A DNA stretch of 64,000 bases from Falsiroseomonas sp041690465 (GTDB lineage Bacteria > Pseudomonadota > Alphaproteobacteria > Acetobacterales > Acetobacteraceae), in the NCBI RefSeq assembly GCF_041690465.1, contig NZ_JAWLHG010000024.1:1-64000 (forward strand). The letters are read 5' to 3'. This document shows, one piece after another, positions 15,626 through 24,125 of the stretch; the stretch's first letter is position 1, and each line of letters begins with the position of its first letter. The position numbers and the translations under genes were made by a program. The notes under the pieces are model-generated. The model had not been told where the DNA came from and did not search any database. It saw nothing but the letters and a program-made list of their open reading frames with translations.

Positions 15626-17284
15626 ATGCGCGACCCCAGCCTCGAGGCGCTGCTCGCCCAGCGCGGCGCCGTCACCCGTATCGCCACCGCGCTCGGTATC
15701 TCCACCGCCGCGGTGAGCCAGTGGAAGCGCGTGCCCGACGACAGGGTCGCCGAGGTCGCGCGCGCGCTCAACATACCTCCCGCAGCGGTCCGCCCCGATA
15801 TCGGCGCCGACCTGCCCGAAACCCCGCGTCGCGAAGGACCCACATTGCGGATGGCCCAACGGATGCCGCTGCGTCGCCGGCGGCGCACCAAGATCATCGC
15901 CACCCTCGGCCCTGCCTCCTCCTCCGCCGAGGTGATCGAGCGGCTGTTCCGCGCCGGCGCCGACGTGTTCCGGCTGAACTTCAGCCACGGCTCCCACGCC
16001 GACCACGCCGAGCGCATCGCGATCATCCGTGCGCTGGAGAAGCGGGTGGAGCGGCCGATCGGCATCCTGGCGGACGTGCAGGGCCCCAAGCTGCGGGTGG
16101 GCAAGTTCCAGGGCGGCCGCGTCCAGTTGCAGACCGGCCATCCCTTCCGGCTCGACCTGGTGGCGACGCCGGGCGATGTGCGGCGCGTGCAGCTGCCGCA
16201 CCCCGAGATCATCGAGGCCGCCGGCATCGGCACCACCCTGCTGCTCGACGATGGCAAGCTGCGCCTGCGCGTCACCCACCGGCGCGACGACCACCTGGAG
16301 ACGGAGGTGGTGGTCGGCGGCCCGCTCTCGGACCGCAAGGGCGTCAACGTGCCCGACGTGGTGCTGCCCATCCCGGCGCTGACCGAGAAGGACCGCGCCG
16401 ACATGGCCTTCGTGCTGGACCAGGGCGTGGAATACATCGGCCTGAGCTTCGTCCAGCGCCCGGAGGACGTCGCCGAGGCGCAGCTCCTGGCCGATGGCCG
16501 CGCCTGGATCATGGTGAAGATGGAGAAGCCGCAGGCGATCGAGAATCTCGGCGAGATCGTCCGGCTGGCGGACTGCGTGATGGTGGCGCGCGGCGACCTC
16601 GGCGTGGAATGCCCGCCGGAGGAGGTGCCGCTGATCCAGAAGCGCATCGTCCGCACCGCGCGCGCGGCGGGCAAGCCCGTGGTGGTGGCGACGCAGATGC
16701 TGGAGAGCATGATCGGCGCCCCCTCCCCCACCCGCGCCGAGGCCTCGGACGTCGCCACCGCGGTGTTCGACGGGGCGGATGCGGTGATGCTCTCGGCCGA
16801 GACGGCGGCCGGCCAATACCCCTATGAGGCGGTGAACATCATGGACCGCATCGTCGCGCGGGTGGAGCAGGATCCCGGCTGGCGCACCCTGACCGATGCC
16901 GAGCGGCCGCCGCCGCAGCGCTCCTCCGCCGGCGCGATCGCCGCCGCCGCGCGGCAGGTGGCGAGCACGATGGAGGCGGAGGCGATCGCCACCTTCACCG
17001 CCACCGGCTCCACCACGCTCCGCGTCGCGCGCGAGCGGCCGGACTGCCCGATCATCGGCCTGACCTCGAGCGAGCAGACCGCGCGGCGCCTTGCGGTGGT
17101 CTGGGGCGTGCATCCGCTGCTCTCTTCGGAGCCGCATTCGATGACCGACATGGTCGCCAAGGCAATCCGCGCCGCGGCGCAGGAGGGTTTCGCGAAGACC
17201 GGCGACGAGGTGGTGGTCACGGCCGGGGTGCCGTTCGGCACGCCGGGCACGACCAACGCGCTGCGCGTGGCGATCGTCAGGTAA
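15626..17284 (+). CDS. pyk: HTH (YdaS/Cro-type)-pyruvate kinase fusion
   Basis: Residues 86-552 are a complete pyruvate kinase: RRTKIIATLGPASS, VFRLNFSHGSH, the catalytic-lysine segment MVKMEKPQAIENL, VARGDLGVE and VVVATQMLESM. It converts phosphoenolpyruvate and ADP to pyruvate and ATP. Residues 5-59 are an added helix-turn-helix like YdaS/Cro proteins (RIATALGISTAAVSQWK, ending PPAAVRPDI). No stop separates the two; a linker of about 26 residues joins them. The protein is some 75 residues longer than usual for the family. An internal TTG (codon 74) with AAGGA six bases upstream, or the ATG at codon 76, could start kinase alone. Two matching dyads precede the gene. Confidence 0.9.
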   Translation: MRDPSLEALLAQRGAVTRIATALGISTAAVSQWKRVPDDRVAEVARALNIPPAAVRPDIGADLPETPRREGPTLRMAQRMPLRRRRRTKIIATLGPASSSAEVIERLFRAGADVFRLNFSHGSHADHAERIAIIRALEKRVERPIGILADVQGPKLRVGKFQGGRVQLQTGHPFRLDLVATPGDVRRVQLPHPEIIEAAGIGTTLLLDDGKLRLRVTHRRDDHLETEVVVGGPLSDRKGVNVPDVVLPIPALTEKDRADMAFVLDQGVEYIGLSFVQRPEDVAEAQLLADGRAWIMVKMEKPQAIENLGEIVRLADCVMVARGDLGVECPPEEVPLIQKRIVRTARAAGKPVVVATQMLESMIGAPSPTRAEASDVATAVFDGADAVMLSAETAAGQYPYEAVNIMDRIVARVEQDPGWRTLTDAERPPPQRSSAGAIAAAARQVASTMEAEAIATFTATGSTTLRVARERPDCPIIGLTSSEQTARRLAVVWGVHPLLSSEPHSMTDMVAKAIRAAAQEGFAKTGDEVVVTAGVPFGTPGTTNALRVAIVR

Positions 17285-17311
17285 TCTGCGCCAGCAGGGT
17301 CCGCGAAACGC

Positions 17312-17328
17312 TTGCCCTGACCGGGCAA
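17312..17328. terminator. Weak hairpin after pyruvate kinase
   Basis: TTGCCC and GGGCAA flank a five-base loop, 28 bases beyond the pyruvate kinase stop. The stem is only six pairs and there is no T-run, so termination is only suggested by position. Confidence 0.35.
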
Positions 17329-17430
17329 CGTCAACCTGTGGAAGGAATTGTCATCTCTGGATTTTGACGCTTGAGTTGAGATACTCGTGACGGCACCATC
17401 TCATGGCGTTTCAATTTATGGGATTTATCG

Positions 17431-17997
17431 ATGAATATTCATCCGATGAGGCGCGGTGCCCTCGCCCTTGCCGTGCTCGCCGCCGCAACCTTCGCCAGCA
17501 CCGCAGAGGCGGCGCCAATGGTGCTGAACTTCACCCAGTCCGGCTGGACCGGTGGCGGCACGGTCGAACTCACCGTCACCGTGGACGACCTGGACAGCAA
17601 TGGGCAGATAATGGGTTTCGGAGGCAGCAGCGAATTGCTCTCCTACTCCGTCTCCTTCACTGGAAACGGCCTTGTGGGGGGCTTCTCGAACTCCACCCTC
17701 GGCGAGCTGATGGGCTTCGTCTACGACCTCGACGGCGGCATCCTGGGCGACGGCACTACAGGCGCCGTGGAGGGCTTCGGAATCGTGTCGCCGGTGACCT
17801 ATGCGACCGGGCCGGGCCCCTTTGCGCTTTGCGATGGCGTGCAGGATTGCGGCCAGATCAGCTTCAACGGAGTCACCCTCACCACCACCCAGGCGCTTAC
17901 GCCGGGCGAACTCGCCGTCGTGCCCGAGCCGGCCAGCGCCGCGCTGTTCGGCCTTGGCCTTGTCGGGCTGCTGGGACTCCGCCGTCGCCTCGTCTGA
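17431..17997 (+). CDS. PEP-CTERM sorting-signal protein
   Basis: A 188-residue exported protein with a signal peptide (about 1-28) and a Gly/Thr/Ser-rich beta-type body containing two cysteines (134 and 140). It ends in a canonical PEP-CTERM tail: VPEPAS at 164-169, a hydrophobic helix, then RRRLV. Such tails are cleaved by exosortase, usually in organisms that make exopolysaccharide. No exosortase gene is in the window. The leader (17285-17430) is AT-richer than its surroundings. A strong terminator follows the stop. Specific function unknown. Confidence 0.85.
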   Translation: MNIHPMRRGALALAVLAAATFASTAEAAPMVLNFTQSGWTGGGTVELTVTVDDLDSNGQIMGFGGSSELLSYSVSFTGNGLVGGFSNSTLGELMGFVYDLDGGILGDGTTGAVEGFGIVSPVTYATGPGPFALCDGVQDCGQISFNGVTLTTTQALTPGELAVVPEPASAALFGLGLVGLLGLRRRLV

Positions 17998-18018
17998 TCG
18001 CTTGGCCCACCCCGCTGT

Positions 18019-18050
18019 CGCGCCGCCCCGGTTGACGCCGGGGCGGCGCG
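18019..18050 (+). terminator. Perfect 13-bp hairpin after PEP-CTERM gene
   Basis: CGCGCCGCCCCGG and its exact complement flank a six-base loop (TTGACG), 21 bases beyond the stop. There is no long T-run, but the very stable stem at this position suits a terminator. Confidence 0.75.
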
Positions 18051-18125
18051 CGCGTTCCTAGGACGGCGCGCCGGCCCGGCCGGCCGCGAAGCTCTTGCAG
18101 CGCCCGCCCGGGGAGATCAGCGACG

Positions 18126-18560
18126 ATGCGCCGCTATGTACTTGCCTGCCTGTTCCTCTGCTTCGCCGGCCCGGCGCTCGCGCAGACCGACGGGCTGTAC
18201 GATGTCACAGGCACCAACCTGGACGGCACCGACTACACCGGCATCGCGCAGATCCGCTCGGTGGGCCTGAACTCGTTCCTGATCCGCTGGCGCACCGGCA
18301 ACGACATCACCGACGGTATGGGAATGGCATCCGGCCGGACCATCGCGGTGACCTATGGGGCGGCGCAGCGCCCCGGGATCGGCATCTACACGATCAACCC
18401 GGACGGCTCGATGGATGGCGAATGGACCATCGTCGGCGCGCCGGCGATCGGCCGGGAGCGCCTGGTGCCACGGCCGGCGGAGGCCACGCCGCCGGCGGCC
18501 ACACCCGCACCGCCCGCCACACAGGCACCGCCCGCCGCTCCCGCGCCGAACCAACGCTGA
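18126..18560 (+). CDS. Small secreted beta-rich protein, unknown
   Basis: A 144-residue protein with a signal peptide (MRRYVLACLFLCFAGPALAQ). The body (GLYDVTGTNLDGTDYTGIAQI, FLIRWRTGNDITDGMGM, GIGIYTINPDGSMDGEWTIVG) follows a repeating beta-strand pattern seen in many uncharacterised exported proteins. A Pro/Ala-rich tail of about 35 residues ends it. Cellular location is probably the periplasm. It ends 49 bases before the convergent ada gene. No biochemical function can be assigned. Confidence 0.7.
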   Translation: MRRYVLACLFLCFAGPALAQTDGLYDVTGTNLDGTDYTGIAQIRSVGLNSFLIRWRTGNDITDGMGMASGRTIAVTYGAAQRPGIGIYTINPDGSMDGEWTIVGAPAIGRERLVPRPAEATPPAATPAPPATQAPPAAPAPNQR

Positions 18561-18609
18561 CCGCCAGGGTCAGGCGGCTTGGCGCCGGCACCAGGGCCGG
18601 CGACGAGCC

Positions 18610-19698
18610 CTATTTCTTCGTCGCGCCTGCATCCCGCGCCGCCCTTTCGCCCGCCAGCAGCGCCGCCTTGCGCGGCACGCCCCAGCGATAGCCGGTCAGG
18701 TCGCCGCCGCTGCCCACCACCCGGTGGCAGGGCACCGCCAGCGAGACCGGGTTGCGCGCGCAGGCCCGCGCCACCGCGCGCACCGCCGCCGGGTTGCCGA
18801 TCTCGGCGGCCAGCCCGGCATAGCTCCGCGTCTCGCCCAGCGGGATGCGCCGCAGCGCCTCCCACACCTGGCGCTGGAAGGCGGTGCCGCGCAGGTCGAG
18901 CGGCAGGGCCAGGGCGGAAGCGGGCTCGGCGATGAAGGCGGCAACCGCGCGGACGGTCCCGGCCAGCGCCTCGTCCGCCGCCTCGATCCGCGCCCTGGGG
19001 AAGCGGGCGCGCAGATCGCCTTCCAGCGCCTCGGGCGGCTCGGCGAAGCCGATGAAGCAGACGCCCTTCTCCGTCGCGCCGACCAGCAGCGGGCCCATCG
19101 CGCTCGCGGCATGGGCGATGCGGATGGTCTCGCCCGCGCCCCCCCGCCGCGCCGCACCGGGGGTCATGCCGAGATGCTTCGCGGTGTCCTCGTAGACCCG
19201 CGATTCGCTGCCGAAGCCGGCGCCGGCCACCGCCTCCGCAACGCGGTCGCCGGCGGCCAGCGCGGCCTGCAGCCGGCGCGCGCGCACTCCCTCGGCGTAG
19301 GAGCGCGGGGTGACGCCGGTGACCTCGCGGAACAGCCGCAGGAAATGGTGCCGCGCATAGCCGGCACGATCGGCCAGCGCCGCCAGCGAGGGCATCGCCT
19401 CGGCGGCCTCGATCATCGCGCAGGCGGCGGCGACCGCCTCGGCATGCAGGCGCGCGCGCTCGCCCTTGGGGTCGCAGCGCTTGCAGGCGCGGAAGCCGGC
19501 CGCCTCGGCATCCGCCGCATCGGCGAAGAAGCGGGTGTTGCGGCGGAGCGGCGGGCGGGCGGGGCAGCCGGGGCGGCAGAACACGCCCTGGGTCGTCACG
19601 CCATAGAGGAAGGGCCCGCAGGCCGGCACCGCCTCGCGCGCCAGCACGGCCTGCCAGCGGGCGGTTTCAGGGTCGGTTGGATGAGGGGCTTCGGGCAT
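18610..19698 (-). CDS. ada: Ada: methylated-DNA repair/AraC activator
   Basis: A 362-residue Ada protein that removes methyl groups from phosphotriesters and O6-methylguanine and activates the adaptive response. The N-terminal zinc site has Cys41, Cys45, Cys72 and Cys75, spaced as in E. coli Ada. An AraC HTH follows (about 95-182, HHFLRLFREVTGVTPRSY). The C-terminal O6-alkylguanine transferase domain has the PCHRV active site with Cys324. The ATG at 19698 is preferred; a GTG three codons upstream is an alternative. It is divergent from nothing close: the caspase-like gene upstream runs on the same strand and stops 86 bases away. Confidence 0.92.
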   Translation of the reverse strand: MPEAPHPTDPETARWQAVLAREAVPACGPFLYGVTTQGVFCRPGCPARPPLRRNTRFFADAADAEAAGFRACKRCDPKGERARLHAEAVAAACAMIEAAEAMPSLAALADRAGYARHHFLRLFREVTGVTPRSYAEGVRARRLQAALAAGDRVAEAVAGAGFGSESRVYEDTAKHLGMTPGAARRGGAGETIRIAHAASAMGPLLVGATEKGVCFIGFAEPPEALEGDLRARFPRARIEAADEALAGTVRAVAAFIAEPASALALPLDLRGTAFQRQVWEALRRIPLGETRSYAGLAAEIGNPAAVRAVARACARNPVSLAVPCHRVVGSGGDLTGYRWGVPRKAALLAGERAARDAGATKK

Positions 19699-19784
19699 CG
19701 GGCTCACCGTTGCGTCTCGGCCGGATATGGCGCCGCCCGGCGACCGGCTGCCATCCGCGCGTTGCGGCGGCGCGACGCCGGCCG

Positions 19785-21878
19785 TCAGCGCGGCTCCACG
19801 CGCTGTGCGCGGAAGGGCGGCTCTTCGAACTGGCCGCTGACCAGCGCCTGCTCCCGCCGCAGCCAGGCGCCCGTGGCGATGTCCCACCACAGCGTCTCGG
19901 TGCCCTGGAACTCGCTCCGCCAGCGGCCGCGGTTGGTGCCGGAGACGCCCTGGAGCAGCCGCTCGAACACCAGGGTGGGGCGGGAGGCGTCGCCCACTGC
20001 CAGCATCTCGCGCCGCAGCACCCGCCAGCGCGCGCGGTAGGTCGGCGTCAGCCCGGCGGAATCGTAGATCAGGAAGATGAAGTCGTTGCCGCGGCCCGGC
20101 GCGGCCGGCCAGAGCGGCCGCAGCGCCTGGCGAAGCGAGGACTCGTTCGGCACCGGCAGCGGGTGGATGTTGAACAGCAGCCGCTCCTCGCCGTGCCGGC
20201 CCCTGGCCAGGCAGACTTCGGGATCGCCCGGGGCCGCGCCGAGATACGTGCGGGAGGAGCCATCCTCGAACACCACGCGCAGCCCCGGAGGCGGGCAGCG
20301 GAAGGGCAGCGGGCCGGCGGGCGGCGCCGGCACGGCGAGGCTCGCCAAGGGGGCGGCAGGCGGCGCGGACGGAGGCTGCGGTGCCGGCACCGGCAGGGCA
20401 GAGGGCGCCGGCGCGGGTGCCGCGGCGGGTAGCGGCGGCGCGGCCAGCGCGGCGAGCCGGCTGCGCGCTTCGCCGGCCAGGTCGCGGACCTCGGGATCGG
20501 GCTGCAGCTCGAGGCTGGCCGTTGCCAGCCGGTTGGCACCGGCCGCATCGCCCGCCTCCAGCGCCCGGCGGGCGAGCACCCCGAGCGCGGCGGCGCGCCG
20601 CACGACCGAGGGCGGCGGCGCCCGCAGCCGGAGCAGCGTCGAGGCGGTCAGCCCGGTGGTCTCGGGCAGGTCGGCGGCCAGCGCGAAGGCGCGCATCGCC
20701 TCCCGCGTGCGCGGGCCGACGATGCCGCGCGTTCCGCCGGTGTCGAGCCCCATCCCGGTCAGCAGCCGCTGCGCTTCCTGCAACTCATCGAGGGTGAGCG
20801 GCCGGTTCGGATCGGGCACCGACAGGGCGGTGGCGGGCGGGGTCACCGGCAGGGACGCCACCTGCGGCGCGCTGGCCGGTGGCGGGCTGAAAGGCGGAAC
20901 GGGCGTGGCGCCGCGCGTCGCGCCGGCGCGCAGCTCGGCGAGCCGGTTGCGCGCGAAGGGGGCGAAGATGCTGTCCGGGAATTGCTGGAGGAACACCTCG
21001 AAATCCGCCGGGTTGCGGCTGTCCAGCACGAACTGCCAGGCCAGCGAGTCGCGGTCCGCGCGCCCCGTCGCCGTGGCCGGGGCGGGCACGGCGGGCGGGG
21101 CCGCGGCGGTGGCCGGCGCCGCCACCGGGCGGAAGTAGAAGCTGCCCTCCAGCGAGCTTTCCTCCCACGGCACCTGCGCGCCGCCGGTCGCCTCGCGCAC
21201 GGTGCGCCGCACCTCGGCGAGCATCGGCCGCACTTCCAGCCCCGGCGTCGGCATGTGGCGCAGCAGCGCGGCGGTGAAGGGGCTGTTGCGCCCCTGCCCG
21301 TCCGCCGCCACGGCGCCGGGCGCGGTCGAGAACACCACCAGCGTGCCGGTGGCCGGCGAGACCCGCGCCAGCCCCCGCCCCGCGGCACTGCGCGAGGCGG
21401 TCGGCCAGCGCTGCCGGAACGGGTTGTCGCGGCAGGCGTCGAGCACGACCAGGCTGACCCGCGCCGCCGCCTGGGTCTGCTCGGTCACCGCCTCCACCTC
21501 CAGCGCCTGGAAGCGCAGCTGCTGCGGGCTGCCGAGCTCGGCCGAGACCGGGATCAGCCAGTTGCGCCCGCCGACCTCGATGGCATGGCCGGCATAGAAG
21601 AACAGCGCCGCCTCCGCCCCGCGCGCGGCGATGCCGAAGCGCTGCACCGCGCCTTCCAGCGCGGCGCGGTCGGGGTCGAGCACCAGGTCCACCGCGAAGC
21701 CCAGGCCGCGCAGCGTGCCGGCCATGTCGGTGGCGTCGTTGGTGGCGTTGGGCAGCGGCGGGACATGCTGGTAGGCGCCGGCGCCGACCACCAGCGCGAC
21801 GCGCTGCGCCAGCGCCTGGCCGGCGGGCCAGGCGAGCAGCAGCAGCAGGACGAGGCCAAGGCGCAGACGGCCGGACAT
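19785..21878 (-). CDS. Caspase-family protein with PG-binding-like domain
   Basis: A 697-residue exported protein. After a signal peptide (about 1-25) comes a peptidase C14 domain with the catalytic pair His98 (FFYAGHAIEVGG) and Cys149 (VVLDACRDNPF), so it is likely an active cysteine peptidase of the metacaspase/orthocaspase type. Near residues 345-405 a helical segment (LQEAQRLLTGMGL, then VGPRTREAMRAFA) resembles a peptidoglycan-binding type 1 domain. Pro/Ala-rich linkers lead to a C-terminal domain of unknown type with cysteines. It lies 72 bases downstream of a TPR gene on the same strand. Confidence 0.85.
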   Translation of the reverse strand: MSGRLRLGLVLLLLLAWPAGQALAQRVALVVGAGAYQHVPPLPNATNDATDMAGTLRGLGFAVDLVLDPDRAALEGAVQRFGIAARGAEAALFFYAGHAIEVGGRNWLIPVSAELGSPQQLRFQALEVEAVTEQTQAAARVSLVVLDACRDNPFRQRWPTASRSAAGRGLARVSPATGTLVVFSTAPGAVAADGQGRNSPFTAALLRHMPTPGLEVRPMLAEVRRTVREATGGAQVPWEESSLEGSFYFRPVAAPATAAAPPAVPAPATATGRADRDSLAWQFVLDSRNPADFEVFLQQFPDSIFAPFARNRLAELRAGATRGATPVPPFSPPPASAPQVASLPVTPPATALSVPDPNRPLTLDELQEAQRLLTGMGLDTGGTRGIVGPRTREAMRAFALAADLPETTGLTASTLLRLRAPPPSVVRRAAALGVLARRALEAGDAAGANRLATASLELQPDPEVRDLAGEARSRLAALAAPPLPAAAPAPAPSALPVPAPQPPSAPPAAPLASLAVPAPPAGPLPFRCPPPGLRVVFEDGSSRTYLGAAPGDPEVCLARGRHGEERLLFNIHPLPVPNESSLRQALRPLWPAAPGRGNDFIFLIYDSAGLTPTYRARWRVLRREMLAVGDASRPTLVFERLLQGVSGTNRGRWRSEFQGTETLWWDIATGAWLRREQALVSGQFEEPPFRAQRVEPR

Positions 21879-21950
21879 GCGCGCATTGAAACACGAACGC
21901 GGCGCCGCGTCGCCTCCCACGCGCGCGAGTGCCGGAAAGGCCGGCAGGTG

Positions 21951-22559
21951 CTAAAGCGCGTCCCCGAAGGCGCGCCGGCGGAGTTCCCGCCGCCGCTCCT
22001 CGGCGCCCGCCATCCGCGGATGCAGTTCCAGCGCGGCGTCGAAGCTGCGCAGCGCCCCCTCGGCATCGCCCGCGTCGAGCAGCAGCTCGGAAAGCTCCAC
22101 CAGCGCGCCGAAATGCCGCGGCTCCAGCCGCAGCGCCTCCCGCAGGTCCTGCGCGGCGGCGATGCGGTTGCCGAGCGCAGCCAGCGCGCGCGCCCGCATC
22201 AGCCAGAGATCCGCCGCCTCCGGCTGCAGGGTGATCGCGGCGTCGAAATCCTCCAGCGCCTCGTCCGGCACGTTGTTCGACAGGTTGCGCAGGCCGCGGC
22301 GCATCAGCAGCCCGGCGGCCGGCGAGACCTCGCGCGCCCAGATCGCCCGGATCCGCGCCTCCACCAGCTGGCCGCCGATGCTGTCGGGCGCGTCGCGCAG
22401 CGCCTCGAACAGACGGTCCAGCTCGGCGGTCCGGGCGGCCGAGGGGTCGGGTCGGGTGCTGCCGGCGACAGGGGGCTGGCCGGGCGGCGTCCCGGACGGC
22501 GCCTGGGCGAATGCGGGCGTCGCGAGCAGCAGGACCGGCAGCACGAGGAAGCGGAGCAT
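21951..22559 (-). CDS. Secreted TPR protein
   Basis: A 202-residue protein with a signal peptide (MLRFLVLPVLLLATPAFAQ) and at least three tetratricopeptide-type repeats in the second half (ALEDFDAAITLQPEAADLW, AAQDLREALRLEPRHFGAL, ALRSFDAALELHPRMAG). TPRs mediate protein-protein contacts, here in the periplasm. Starts six codons upstream (ATG at 22577) are possible, but the chosen one begins the signal peptide cleanly. It lies 25 bases after glcF and 72 bases before the caspase-like gene, all on the minus strand, so it may partner the latter. Confidence 0.8.
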   Translation of the reverse strand: MLRFLVLPVLLLATPAFAQAPSGTPPGQPPVAGSTRPDPSAARTAELDRLFEALRDAPDSIGGQLVEARIRAIWAREVSPAAGLLMRRGLRNLSNNVPDEALEDFDAAITLQPEAADLWLMRARALAALGNRIAAAQDLREALRLEPRHFGALVELSELLLDAGDAEGALRSFDAALELHPRMAGAEERRRELRRRAFGDAL

Positions 22560-22584
22560 GCCCCAAGCCTTGGGCATGCGGGCG

Positions 22585-23925
22585 CTACGGTGCAAGGGGC
22601 GCCGCCCGCACGTGGCGGGCCGCGGCGAGCTGCGCCGGCTCCGGCCCGCCCGCCATCCAGTCCAGCAGTTCCACCGTGTGCACCGTCGGCATCGCGCCGC
22701 CGGCGAGCTGGGTGAGGCAGCCGATGTTGCCGGAGGCGATCAGGTCCGCCCGCGTGCGGTCCAGGTTGGCCAGCTTGCGGTCGCGCAGCTGTGCGCTGAT
22801 CTCCGGCTGCAGCAGGTTGTAGGTGCCGGCGGAGCCGCAGCAGAGATGGCCCTCCACCGGCTCCTTCACCGCGAAGCCGGCGCGCTTCAGCAGGTCCTTC
22901 GGCGCGGCGGTGATCTTCTGCCCATGCTGCAGGCTGCACGCCGCATGGTAGGCGACGGTCAGCCCCGACGGCTCGCGCGTCGGCGCATAGCCGAACCTCA
23001 CCAGCACCTCGGAGACATCCATCGCCAGCCCGGCCACCGCCTCGGCCTTCGCCGGCCACTCGCCGGGCTCGGCGCGGAACATGAATCCGTAATCCTTCAC
23101 CGTGGTGCCGCAGCCCGAGGCGTTGATCACGATCGCGTCCAGCCCCGCGCCCGCCATCTCGGCGTGCCAGGCGGCGATGTTGGCGCGCGCCAGGCGCATC
23201 GCCGGATCGTGGTGGCCCATGTGATGGTCGAGGGCGCCGCAGCACCCCTGCCCCGATGTCACCACGACATCGAGCCCCATGCGCGTCAGCAGCCGGATCG
23301 TCGCCTCGTTGATCGAGGGGGCGAGCACCTGCTGCGCGCAGCCCGTCAGCAGCGCCACGCGGCCACGCCGCACGCCTTCGGCGCGATGGATGCCGGGCTT
23401 CTCCACCGGGCTCGGCGAGGGCACCGAGCCGGGTGCCAGTTTCAGCATGGCGCGCAGCCGCTCGGCCGTGATCGATCTGCCGGGGATCAGCCGCGCCAGC
23501 GGCTTGCCGAGGCCGCTGCCAAGCAGCGCCAGGCGGAACCGCCTGGGATAGGGCAGCAGGAAGGAGAGCAGGCGCCGCAGCGCGCGTTCGCTGCGCGGCC
23601 GTTCATAGGTCTCCTCGATGTGCCGCCGCGCATGATCGACCAGGTGCATGTAGTGCACGCCGGAGGGGCAGGTGGTCATGCAGGAGAGGCAGGAGAGGCA
23701 GCGGTCCACATGCTTCACCACCTCCGGCGTGGCCGGGCGGTCGTTCTCCAGCATGTCCTTGATCAGGTAGATGCGCCCGCGCGGCGAATCCAGCTCGTCG
23801 CCAAGCAGCACGAAGGTCGGGCAGGTCGCCGTGCAGAAGCCGCAATGGACGCAGGTGCGCAGGATCTTGTTGCTCTCCGCGGTATCCGGATCGCGGAGTT
23901 GGTCCTCGGTGAAGCTGGTCTGCAT
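22585..23925 (-). CDS. glcF: Glycolate oxidase iron-sulfur subunit
   Basis: A 446-residue Fe-S subunit of glycolate dehydrogenase, which passes electrons from the flavin subunits to the respiratory chain. Two [4Fe-4S] ligand sets are visible (CVHCGFCTATCP near residue 25 and CLSCLSCMTTCP near 76), followed by two CCG domains (GQGCCGALDHHMGHHD and HLCCGSAGTYNLL). The ATG at 23925 follows the upstream hypothetical gene by 200 bases. Unusually it is not adjacent to glcDE: two unrelated genes lie between. Confidence 0.93.
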   Translation of the reverse strand: MQTSFTEDQLRDPDTAESNKILRTCVHCGFCTATCPTFVLLGDELDSPRGRIYLIKDMLENDRPATPEVVKHVDRCLSCLSCMTTCPSGVHYMHLVDHARRHIEETYERPRSERALRRLLSFLLPYPRRFRLALLGSGLGKPLARLIPGRSITAERLRAMLKLAPGSVPSPSPVEKPGIHRAEGVRRGRVALLTGCAQQVLAPSINEATIRLLTRMGLDVVVTSGQGCCGALDHHMGHHDPAMRLARANIAAWHAEMAGAGLDAIVINASGCGTTVKDYGFMFRAEPGEWPAKAEAVAGLAMDVSEVLVRFGYAPTREPSGLTVAYHAACSLQHGQKITAAPKDLLKRAGFAVKEPVEGHLCCGSAGTYNLLQPEISAQLRDRKLANLDRTRADLIASGNIGCLTQLAGGAMPTVHTVELLDWMAGGPEPAQLAAARHVRAAPLAP

Positions 23926-24076
23926 CGCTGGCCCTCCGGGCGGGAGATAGGGGGTGTCGCACCCCGGGGAAAGCGGCTGCAACGAAGCCGACACGCGGCG
24001 TTCACGCGGGATTCGCATCTCAATGCTAAAAGCGTGGCCCAACGGTTACCCGGGGCGCCGCCGCGCGACCCCGGAC

Positions 24077-24119
24077 ATGGCGCCGGCCGCGGCCGCACCA
24101 CGGCGGCGGCCGGCGCCAT
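24077..24119. terminator. 14-bp hairpin before the membrane-protein stop
   Basis: ATGGCGCCGGCCGC and its exact complement flank a 15-base loop, just downstream of the minus-strand membrane-protein gene and upstream of glcF. It probably separates their transcripts. No T-run is present. Confidence 0.6.
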
Positions 24120-24125
24120 AGTTGC

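Noticed and set aside
17285..17430. Sigma-54 promoter for the PEP-CTERM gene
   Set aside because: No TGGCAC-N5-TTGC pattern was found.
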